Positions 1 to 8,911 of a stretch of 17,833 nucleotides of DNA are shown here, one piece after another (the first letter of the stretch is position 1; each line of letters begins with the position of its first letter). The notes under the pieces are model-generated. The model did not search any database. It was not told the DNA's origin and saw only the letters and a list, made by a program, of their open reading frames with translations. Both the position numbers and the translations under genes were made by a program. The stretch lies in contig LSSN01000525.1 of NCBI GenBank assembly GCA_001970855.1, positions 8,282 to 26,114 on the forward strand, in the 5' to 3' direction. Source of the DNA: Smittium culicis (taxonomy: Eukaryota > Kickxellomycota > Harpellomycetes > Harpellales > Legeriomycetaceae).

Positions 1-28
1 AAAAAAAAAAAAAAAAAAAAAAAAAAAA
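1..28. repeat. Poly-A run at window start
   Basis: The first 28 bases are uninterrupted A. This could be a real homopolymer in an AT-rich spacer, or a contig edge where assembly stopped. Nothing indicates a processed transcript: no reading frame precedes it in the window and no retro-element body follows it. Confidence 0.8.
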
Positions 29-315
29 CTGCTAAACTTTTTTTTCAATTTATCACTATAAGTATTTTATTTTTTTTGATTTATAAATTTTTGATTTTCT
101 TACATAGATTGTTATTTTCACTGAATAAATCATTTCTCTTTTTAAATTCCAAATAGGCAAACCGCCTTTCAATCTTTCAATCAATTAATTGTCAAATCAC
201 TATCAATTTCTTTATACTCGACTTATTCTCTTTGTTTTTTTATTTTTCTTGGGAGTTAACTTTTCATTCAAAATGAATTTATGTACAATTTTATTGCTGT
301 ATAAACAAAAATGGG

Positions 316-530
316 ATTATAATCTTTTTGTTTCCCCTGTGTTAGATTTACACTACTGAATTTTTTACCTAAAAAATATATCCAACTATGCTAGGCTAAA
401 ATTCTTTAATTCTGAAACAAACTAATTATTGGTTTATTTTATTTTACAAACAAATAATAGATTTACTTATAAATCACAAATGACTCAATAAAAATTGATT
501 TTTTAAAAGTGTTGAACAGAAAAGGATTAA
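316..530 (+). mobile_element. Decayed TTAA-type miniature inverted-repeat element
   Basis: This stretch follows the same order of landmarks as the intact copy at 17353-17549. A CCAACTATG core sits near 381-390, then ATTCTTTAATTC, ATTATTGGTTTATT, an AAATAATAGAT segment and TTATAAATCAC. The right end is GTGTTGAACAGAAAAGGATTAA, shown here in pieces as GTGTTGAACAG then AAAAGGATTAA, ending in TTAA at 527-530. The left terminus near 316-340 is too eroded to place exactly. It has many substitutions, so it is an old insertion. It encodes nothing. Homology to the other copies is by eye, with the right end the most convincing part. Confidence 0.6.
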
Positions 531-2950
531 AACCAAATTTTCGCAGTATCTTGTAATTTTTTTTATTTATGAATTATTGTTCTTTTATCTCACATTATGG
601 TGTTTTAATTGGTTTTATTTTTTATCATACTCTATTAATTGATTTTTTTTACAGGTTTTATAGCAATGGAAAAAGAAATTGCGAGTTGAAATGCGCAATT
701 AAAATTATAATTAAATAAATCAATAAATAACATTCCAATATATGAAATTTTTATATCTTGATTTCTAATTTAGAATTAAAATTTTTCGTAATTGTAATAT
801 AGAATTCCTCGCACTATAAATCAAAAATATACATAAATATTTAAAAAAATTTCTATAATTTTTAAACCAAAGTAAGAAAAAAATATATACCTTTTGAAAT
901 AATAACCGAGAAATTTTAATCTTGAAAAAATAAGTAATTATGATTATGAATCTTTTATTATGGATCTTTCAATTATCCCTAAATTTTTTATTTTGTATTT
1001 TTATGTTTTATAATAAATCAATTTTATATTGTAAAATAGTTAAAATAATAATAAAATTACCATTTTTTTATTTTTTTTGATAAATTTAGTCCTTAATTGT
1101 TCATTTATATATATAAATACTAAGAACCTTATAATTCATTTTTTTGAGAATTAACATTGTTTTATAATAATTTCTAAAAAATATTTATATTTTATTAAGT
1201 TATAGTATATATATACTGGGTCTAAATCAGAAAAATTATAATTGAAATATAAAAAGAGGTCTTTTAGTGGTTTTATTATAAAGTAGTTTTATGAAAAAAG
1301 TTTAAAATGTATATAAAATAAATATAACATAAATATAAAATTGCTTAAATGAAAATAATATAAATAATTTCAAAACGATAAAATTTTATAGGATGATATC
1401 TAGAGCACTTCCTTTGACAAATAAAATTTATCTGGCTTATCATATTATCATTTTTAAATATACTCAAGATTTTTGTCCCCGGAAAGGGTTAAAAAATAAT
1501 ATCTAATAAATTCACACGACAAACTTCCCTTCATCCTGGGGTTTTAGCACATTTTAAAATAATAATAACAATTTATATAGGTTAAATGTTTTATTTTTTT
1601 TGCAACCCTTCTTTATTTCGGAGGTTTATATAGAAGAGAGATTTTTTTGAGTATAATAAATAGCTGATTAATTTAAATAATTAATATAACTATTTGAATA
1701 GAAAATTCAAATTTATTTATTTATTGTAGTCTAAAAACAAAAAAATTTTAATATTGGATATCTGTAGCTCATTTAATTCTTTTTACTATAACCAGACTAA
1801 CTAAATTTTTTCTTTTATTCTGAGACCCTCATTTCGCTTGAAAAAATCATACTCAACTTTGAATTAATTCATATGCAGAAAAATTCCAATTAAGCTATCA
1901 AAATTGTGTCTATTTTAAGATTTTATTATAAAGCGAGCAAAAATTTCAAATTAATTAATAATAAATAAGGACTTGAGTATATGAGACGTTCTTTATAAAG
2001 AAATCATATATATTGAAAAGTGTTGCGGTGTCTAATAATTCTTACTTAACTGTTATCCTAATTAAAAAAACTAGGATTATTTTTAGAGAATAATTCATTG
2101 AAAATGGGTTTAATAAATAGAAAAATCGTAATACCTTTTCAAATTCTCCAATAATATTTGAAAATATTAAATGATAAGCCAAATAACATTTAACTGATAC
2201 GAAATTCTCTCTATTTTCAGAATCTCCAATATAGTTTTCTCGATACGAAATTATAGTAATTAAAATAAATCGAAAATCATTTTTTCATATTTGAAATGTA
2301 TTTGCTGTGTGAAGAATTTTTAATAAATTGAAAATTTGATTTATACCTTAAGTAATCACTGATGAATATGTAGATTTGATAGTGTCTCATCAATAAAATA
2401 AATTAAAATACTACTTAAATACGAGTAGAAGGAACTTGAAAATAGAAAAAATATTATCAAATCAAATACACTTAGTATAAATAAAGGAATTTTCGAACAA
2501 TATTTTTCAATAAATAGGTATCATGAAAGGTAAAAATAATATTATCCATACTTATTATATTATTTCACGAAACTAAATTTTTCTAATATTTTTTGTTTTT
2601 AAAGCATATTTAACTGCAAAATATACTAGTTTAAATTTAATAAAATTATAAAATTATCCTAAAAATCAAGTAAAATTTACTAAATTCTAATATAATATTT
2701 TACATAAAAAAATTAAAACCTAGAATAACAATTTAGATCTAAGAATTATTATAAATTAAGTTTAGCTATAATAAAAATCGGTTATTTCAATAATAAAAAT
2801 TTATAATTTATTTCAGGTTAAATATCAGAAATATAAATAAATATTATAACCTAATTTATATCTTGTATAAATTCACTTTTTCATTTATGAGGCAGTAAAT
2901 AACATAAAATACGGAATTTATTCGATTCAATGTAAATCTTATCGTGATAT

Positions 2951-2978
2951 TTATTATTTATTATTTATTATTTATTAT
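2951..2978. repeat. Heptamer tandem repeat (TTATTAT)4
   Basis: Four perfect back-to-back TTATTAT units followed by AA. It is a short AT minisatellite of the kind slippage produces in AT-rich spacers. No function is inferred. Confidence 0.85.
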
Positions 2979-4743
2979 AAACCATATCAAAAAATCTAAT
3001 ATCCATGACTTTCAATTTAATTAAAAGCTATTTATAATAATTTACTTTTTATAAATCAGTGTGATATTATGAATTAGATTTTAATAGTTTAATTTTTCAA
3101 TATATAATTAAGTGATAAAAATTACTATGTTATAAAATTTTTTTGATTAAAAATTTCAGCGTGTTAATTTAACATGTTTTGAAAAAATTTTCTAAATCAT
3201 GATATATATATATATTAGGAATTTATAAATCTCATTAAATTTAATTATGTTATTATAATGTTATTTGATTCATATTATATTGATCGTAGGCAAACTATCT
3301 TTAGCTCTCTTAAGAAATTTAGGTATTTAATGGGTATTATAACATAAAAATTCGTATAATTATAAATTTAATTAGCGACTGAGTTTAAATAATAGAAAAT
3401 ATTAATATAAAACTTAAAATTTTAACCTAAAATCTTTATATATATTACTCAAATCAAATAAAACCTATTTTTAAAAGGTTTAAGCAGATTAAAATCAGTA
3501 AATATCTAATTACTCTCGAAATTCTAATTTTTATTGTTGAATAATAAGAATTTAAATTTTTGAGGATATATATTTACTTAGAAATTTTAATTTTTTTGAG
3601 TGAATTCAAACTTTTGCCATTTTTTTTGAAGATGGATAATATAAGTTTAAAATTGCTGGAATTTATTTAAAATGTGTATTGAATGTAAGTTATGTTTTTC
3701 TCGTTTACACAAATAAAAATTCCCTATAAAAAAATAAAGCTGTAAATATAAGCTAAGAACACTAATAGTATAAAATCTAAAATAATTATATATGATTTAT
3801 CATTAAGCTTATTTCCAAGATATATTTTTTTAATTTCTAAAAATGAAAGCAATTATTTTAATAATGTAAAATATTTTTCAGAAAAAAAATTTACATAAAA
3901 ACAAAAATAATAAAAAAACGTGTTCAATTTGAATTTATTTTACAGAAATAGTTCTTTTTTTCACATAAAACTAGATTTTATTAGAATTTTTAAATATTTT
4001 TTTCATTTTAATACTTTTTATAAGGATTTAGTTCTGAAAAGAGAATAGAAAATAATCTTAAACTTTAAATTTTAAATATATATTCAACTAATTTCTGTTA
4101 TAAAAGCTATTCTTTTAAATTTTTTTATTTAAAGATAATAATATGATATTCATTTGCCAAACATATATGTGGAAATCCTGAACAAAAACTTCTAGGTGAA
4201 ACTCAAACTAGTACTAATTTGTATATCTTGGCATTCTTAATAAAACAAAAGAATAATAATAAAGAATAATTTTAGCTTATTTTAAACTAACTAAATTTTA
4301 ATTGGTGAATTTGCAATTAGTATCTACAAAATATTAGGAATGCACTTCTCATAAAACTTATACTGCTAACTAACAATGTACTCATCATCAATAAACTAAA
4401 TTCAAACTATTTATACTTAAACTTATAGTGATATAAAAATAACTAATGGACTACTAGGTTCAAAAATATCAAAACGTAAAAAATATAAAAAAACTTTAAA
4501 TAGTCATAATAGTCTGGCTATTACAAAAAAAGTACCAGATTTTAAAAAAAAAAGAATTCATTAACAATTTTTTACCTAGTAAAAAATTAATAATCATACT
4601 AATTATTTTAAGCCTCGTTATTAATAAAATAAATTACTAAAATATTTAATATAAACTCAATAATGCATCGTTTTATTTCATTAAATTTTTTCTTAGTTAA
4701 AAAAATTTTTATTTATTAAAAACAAAAAAAAAAGTTGTATGAT

Positions 4744-4938
4744 CTAAAGCATAAAAAAGGTATTTAAATTTATGGCAAAAGAAAGCATTAAAAAAAAGCT
4801 CACAAATTCTTCCAAAGCATTCGAAGAGACCGATGGTTCCAAATAGCCTATATTTTTACGTAGAAAGCCGTCTCTGGAACAGTAAAATCCTACGCATATA
4901 TATTTATATATATATGAGAGCTCTACTTCTTCAACCAT
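4744..4938 (-). CDS. Orphan 64-codon reading frame, doubtful
   Basis: The frame runs from an ATG at 4938 (MVEEVELSYIYKYICVGFYC...) to a TAG stop at 4746-4744. The product would be 64 residues with a hydrophobic C-terminal part. The frame stays open upstream to 4971 but without a further ATG. The middle (about 4810-4920, with CSRDGF and GYLEPSVSSNALEEF) is richer in G and C and more varied in residues than the surroundings. That makes a lone exon, a small gene or a gene relic possible. A GTGAGC donor-like site directly follows the codons for EEF, so the true exon could end there. No family is recognised and no partner exons were found, so chance remains likely. Confidence 0.2.
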   Translation of the reverse strand: MVEEVELSYIYKYICVGFYCSRDGFLRKNIGYLEPSVSSNALEEFVSFFLMLSFAINLNTFFML

Positions 4939-5727
4939 CTTAAATCTTATGAAAAAAAATTTTAAAATCAATTGGAATAATTATATTTAATTATAAAAAA
5001 TATGAAATATTATTTGAATAAACAATGCCGGATTTACTAAAAAAAAAGAAGAATAAAATAGTTTTTGACAGCAAAAAACAAAATTTATTTATTATTCTAT
5101 GTAATTGGTTGAGATTGTTAATAAAAAATTCTTTTATTCTACTATAGAATTTCTTAGGTAATATTTTATTAAGTTATGTTAGTTTAGCATATTATTTCCA
5201 ATCTGAATTTCACAATGAAATTTATTTCATTCAAAACTTCAAAATAATAATAGCAATTTGCATATTTAAAATTTTAAAGTTCAAAAATAAATTTATAGCT
5301 CGAATTAAATATAAATTATCATTTTAATATACGCAAATAAGTTTTCTGGCTATTTAAATACTGTCTCTTGCTTATTATGCTGGTAAAAACACGTGAAAAT
5401 ACCGCCGTTATTTCAATACATAACTCGGTTAATTTAAATTTTATAAATAAAACCAAAAAACAATTACCACTAAATATCATCAAAATTGGTAAATTTAATT
5501 TTTTTTATTTCATATTGACGACTTAGTTTATAAATCAAGTAAATGATATATATAATACTAAATAATATGATATCTGTTTGAAATCATTATAAAGTATAAC
5601 ATTGCAATTAAAAATAAAGTTTGTACGATTATACACAAAAATAAAATAAATATTAAGAAATTACTATAAATTTTTTTCATTTTATATAAAATCAACAATT
5701 TTTATCTTACTTTTTAATGATTTTGAA

Positions 5728-5748
5728 ATATCACATTTAATGTGATAT
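5728..5748. repeat. Perfect 21-base palindrome
   Basis: Two ten-base arms, ATATCACATT and AATGTGATAT, flank a single T. It lies about 250 bases beyond the RNASEH2B stop codon, where a 3' flank or terminator region is expected. It could be a binding site for a dimeric DNA-binding protein or a short hairpin near the transcript end. A chance palindrome is also possible in such AT-rich DNA, although the CAC/GTG core is less trivial than pure A/T symmetry. Confidence 0.6.
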
Positions 5749-5999
5749 GAAGCTTTGGAATATTTATCTTATAATATTCAACCCAAGTGTATAATTTTAA
5801 AACATATCGCATACAAGTCGAGCGTCAATTCAACGCTAATACTTCGGTTATACTTTTATCATTACAGTTATTGCTGCAAAATAATGTGTAAAAGAGAAAA
5901 ATAACACTTGAAAAAAAATAAATAGGAAAAGATTAGGGTTTTAAATATATATGTATAAATAAACGACAAGAAGAGTTAATTTGGGCTAAAGAATTTTTC

Positions 6000-7603
6000 T
6001 TATTTTTTTTTAAAGAAACTAGTTAGTGGTTGAGTTCCCTTTGGAGCCGGTTTTGGTTTCTTTTTAGTCTAATACAAATATTAATAATATATCTATTAAT
6101 CAATAGAAATAATAAATATATATATATACTTACAGTATTTTCTGAAATTAAAACATTTGGTGCTATCTTAGTGCTGGATAAATAGTCATTGATACCAATT
6201 GAGTTTAAGGTTTTCATTTTTTCGATATACAAATCGATTTCTTTTACTTTTTCATCAAGCCTATAAAATATTATATATTGTTATTGAAAAAGACAAGGAA
6301 AAAATTTTTTAATGTTTTCATTAAAAAAATAATCAATATACTTAAAACTAGAAGAGAGAGCGCTGTCCCAATAACTAGGCAAATAATTGCATATCAAGCT
6401 AACAACCTCTATTGTCTTAAGGTCTAATGCATAAAAAATATTAATTTGGATTAGCTGAAGTAAATAAATTAGCCAATTTGGATATGATTTCAATACGAAA
6501 AATGTTATTAATGAAATTATACCTTTTGATAATTCTGGCATATCTACAAGCTGAACTTCTTTTTTTATTATAGAATCCTGAATTTCACTAATGTCTTGAA
6601 TTTTCTCTAACGCATTTTCAACCTAGTAAAAATTTAGTTTTTTATTATTATTTAAAGTATAGGATTCATAGAGATTGAAAATTATATAATAAAAAAGGTA
6701 TAAATAATTGTATACCTTTTTACGCAGCATCTCTAAAACTTTTTCAGGGTTTAACTTGAAAAATCTTTGTGAATTGAACTCTAGATTAATTTTGAATATA
6801 AAAAATCTTTACATTATTGTTTACTTCTTTTGAAAAATAGAATCGTTTATGTACTAGTACATACCTTTTAGTTCGGATATTTTAGGGAAAACAACATCAT
6901 AAATATATTTTTGACTTGTAAAATATTTTACTGACTCTATAACTTTTTTACTTACAAGATTTGGATTTGCAAAAATTGTATCGATTTCGGTATATCTTTC
7001 AGAACTTTCGTTCTAGTTGATGAAGATAAGTGAGAATATGAAATATCAATATAAAATAAAAGCTGTACCTCTGATGTCTGCAATTGAATTAGCGTCAATA
7101 AAATATAGACAGGATCAAATTTGGTTAATATGCTGTACGATCCATCTATATACACAAATTGCATTTAAGAGATTCAAGTAAATAATTTTCTTTTTAAAAA
7201 TGTATATTAATCATTTACCTTTTATCACAAATGAGTTACTTATCCAAGATCTGTCTTCTTGAAAGTTGATTTTTGCGGGTTGGTATAATACTTGAGCAAT
7301 AGGATCCCAAAAGAATGTTGATTCTTTATCTAGTTATAATTTAAAGATAAATTTTAAATAATAACATAAAATAAGAAATTTCTTATTTGTAAAAGTAATT
7401 GAGCTTTATGCGTAATTTTTGACTAACTAGTTTTTGGGCTAGGGAGCTCCAACTGGATTAATTCTATCAAATGAGTAAAAATACTTTTTGAGAATTATAA
7501 AATATGAAACATAATTATTATATATGGGGTTTGACTTACTCTCGAAAGTAAGATGTTTGGGTAGAATTAGTATTTTTTTCACGTTTTTATCGATATTATT
7601 CAT
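6000..7603 (-). CDS. RNASEH2B: RNase H2 subunit B (ten exons)
   Basis: Non-catalytic subunit of the heterotrimeric RNase H2, which nicks DNA at embedded ribonucleotides and degrades RNA in hybrids in the nucleus. Exons, in transcription order: 7603-7540, 7463-7428, 7329-7219, 7145-7069, 7012-6865, 6780-6716, 6622-6523, 6423-6342, 6260-6134 and 6068-6000. All nine introns are GT..TAG and phases match at every junction, giving 292 residues (the human protein is about 310). Family landmarks are LELPSP (26-31), EDRSWI (58-63, matching the SWFI motif), a DG..L.KFDPVYILLTL stretch (71-89, matching the conserved VDPLFLLL segment), EKVLEMLRKKVE (157-169, matching KTLKWLEKKV) and ICNYLPSYW (210-218). 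The C-terminus has a PCNA-interacting peptide, QPLTSFF (283-289), followed by KKK and TAA, as in animal homologues. An in-frame ATG at 7666 would add 21 residues rich in Phe, Lys and Ile. The later ATG was chosen because the alignment to family N-termini starts there. The fungal name would be RNH202. Confidence 0.9.
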
Positions 7604-7741
7604 TTTAATGTATATAGGAATAAAGATGAATTTAAACTTCTGAATCAAAATTTTGTGACAAAACATAAATCATAAAGCACTATTGGCCAATTATGATTTT
7701 AGTAAACAAAATTTCTGATTTCTGATTAATACCATTGATCC

Positions 7742-7931
7742 TTAACCGTCCAACACTCTTTAAAAAAACTAAATTATCGATTTGTTTATGGATTTTAAGC
7801 AAATTTATTATTTGCTGTTAATATATTTTAAACCAATATTTCTTAAGGCCTCGGAAATAAACTATAATAATTGATTATAGTTGGCTATAATAGGTAGATC
7901 AAAAATAGTCTACCACCAGCGAAAGGGTTAA
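7742..7931 (-). mobile_element. TTAA-flanked miniature inverted-repeat element
   Basis: TTAA occurs at both borders (7742-7745 and 7928-7931). Read on the minus strand it matches the copy starting at 17682 closely: a GGTAGACTATTTTTGATC left part, TATAGCCAACTATA, the conserved core CCGAGGCCTTAAGAAATA then TTGGTTTA, AGCAAATAATAAATTTGC, and an AAGAGTGTTGGACGG right end. One terminus keeps CCCTTTC. The other has lost about seven bases of the terminal repeat and reads TTAACCGTCCAAC. There is no coding capacity, so it would need a transposase in trans. It begins about 139 bases upstream of the RNASEH2B start codon and so may lie in that gene's promoter or 5' leader. Confidence 0.85.
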
Positions 7932-8027
7932 TAAACTCTCAGACAAAAAAAAATTAAAAGAATAAGTAGAAAAAACGAAATGCCCTTTCAATACTGCCAA
8001 TAATATTTACATTTTTTATTGTCCAAG

Positions 8028-8067
8028 CCAATAGTATTAAACTGGAACAAAGTGCTCTCTTCGTTCA
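8028..8067 (+). repeat. Dispersed repeat fragment, matches 12249-12288
   Basis: Forty aligned bases with seven differences from 12249-12288, in the same orientation. Both begin CCAATAGT and end TCTTCGTTCA. In the 12052-12297 element this segment is the right terminal arm, so the copy here looks like a right-end relic. It is also distantly similar, inverted, to the left arm (shared ACGAAGA and CACTTT blocks). Confidence 0.65.
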
Positions 8068-8215
8068 GAGGCCTTCATATAATATCTAAGCATATTATTT
8101 TCCACCTATCACAAAATTGTAATAAGCTATTAATTATTTCTGGTAATGACTGTTACTAAAAGAAAAAAATATCATCAACTGTAAGTATAGTAGTAAAAAA
8201 ATTAACGATAATATG

Positions 8216-8287
8216 CACGACTTTGACCCCTTGAACCAATTCGCAGTGGGTACGGAGCCGTTAGAGTGACGTAGAGGAGTCGGGTGA
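8216..8287. other. GC-rich island of unknown function
   Basis: About 57% G+C over 72 bases, in a spacer that is otherwise strongly AT-rich. A short stem is possible between CACGACT near its start and AGTCGGGTG at its end, with a two-base bulge. No tRNA A/B boxes or recognisable snRNA, 5S or RNase P motifs were seen. On the minus strand it reads as PTPLRHSNGSVPTANWFKG, an unusually mixed residue composition for this window. It could be a structured RNA, a conserved coding remnant or a segment captured by the surrounding inverted-repeat element. Confidence 0.5.
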
Positions 8288-8599
8288 AAATTTTTTATAA
8301 ATTTTTTTACTTTTTTTATACTTTTGTAATTAGTTTTTGATACTTTTTGATACTGAGTAAATGAATTTCTCATGAAAAAAAAATGCATGAGTTTGATTAA
8401 AGAGAGCGATTTGTTACAGGTTAATATTATCGGAATTGGCATTCATTAACTGCTAATAATATAGGTGGGATTGAAAAGGGTTTTCAATTTTTCAATTTAT
8501 TCATTTAAATTTGAAATTTATAATAGCTAAAAGATAGAAATGAATTTTAAATTTGTATTAAATATTATATTAGATATTATGCACTGAAATACTTTATAA

Positions 8600-8630
8600 C
8601 ATAAAATGCTTCCTTCGTAAAGAATCTTCC
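8600..8630 (-). repeat. Repeat end fragment, matches inverted 12052-12083
   Basis: The reverse complement starts GGAAGATTCTTTACGAAG and ends TTTTATG, against GGGAGATTCTTTACGAAG ... TTTTATG at 12052-12083. Both copies are bordered outside by ATAT. No matching opposite arm was found within several hundred bases, so this is scored as a one-ended relic of that element family. Confidence 0.55.
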
Positions 8631-8911
8631 ATATGGCATTAATTTGCTAATGGTTTTAATATTTGGTTTACTCGAATGATATTTAAATTATAAAATATGC
8701 TAAAATGTTATTTTAAAAATACACTTAATTAAGTAATATCCCGAATGTACTTAGTAGATTGGATATGTAAGCTGGGCAAATAAAGTTCTTTTCAATGTGG
8801 CCAAAAAATAAGTTTAATCATCGCAAAAAATAATATATGATTTAAATAATGATATTTCAAATGAAACTTTGGGTGTGTTATTTAATATATTTATGTTTGA
8901 ATATAATATTT

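Larger units (their letters stand above)
29..5999. other. Very AT-rich gene-free region
   Basis: Nearly six kilobases dominated by A/T runs, with stop codons frequent in all frames. No exon chain, tRNA promoter boxes or rRNA-like block could be found by eye. The only items that stand out are the decayed TTAA-type element (about 316-530), a right-end-like relic near 1474-1492 (CCGGAAAGGGTTAA), four TTATTAT units at 2951-2978, the orphan reading frame at 4744-4938 and the palindrome at 5728-5748. It lies downstream of RNASEH2B. Rapidly evolving intergenic DNA with old mobile-element debris is the simplest reading. A long non-coding RNA cannot be excluded from sequence alone. Confidence 0.7.
7983..8480. 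mobile_element. Possible 0.5-kb inverted-repeat element
   Basis: The left end (CCCTTTCAATACTGCC, 7983-7998) and the reverse complement of the right end (CCCTTTTCAATCCCACC, 8464-8480) form an imperfect inverted repeat. It extends over about 30 bases with one gap and roughly 22 matches by eye. No clear target duplication flanks it. Inside are a GC-rich island (8216-8287), a repeat fragment shared with 12249-12288, and a minus-strand frame from ATG 8442 to a stop at 8134. That frame would encode 102 residues with a distinctive PTPLRHSNGSVPTANWFKG segment. No transposase motif is recognised. It may be a non-autonomous element or a chance pairing of CCCTTT ends. Confidence 0.4.
7604..8911. other. 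Spacer between CUL1 and RNASEH2B
   Basis: This holds the presumed RNASEH2B promoter and the CUL1 3' flank. Most of it is accounted for by repeats: a TTAA-flanked element (7742-7931), an inverted-repeat segment with a GC-rich island (7983-8480) and a repeat end fragment (8600-8630). No convincing exons were found. The 8134-8442 minus-strand frame of 102 codons lies wholly inside the 7983-8480 segment and is treated there. Confidence 0.7.

Noticed and set aside
1597..1640. Possible further TTAA-family fragment (CAACCCTTCTTTATTTCGGAG)
   Set aside because: It resembles the family left end followed by core-like bases, but the order and spacing do not match the intact copy and no TTAA borders it.
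6281..6541. Continuous 86-codon minus-strand frame
   Set aside because: It reads through RNASEH2B intron 7 and on into intron 8. The spliced model with matching phases and family motifs replaces it.
8216..8287. tRNA gene
   Set aside because: GGTTCAAGGGG on the minus strand resembles a B box, but the flanking bases do not form a T-stem and no acceptor stem or A box is present.
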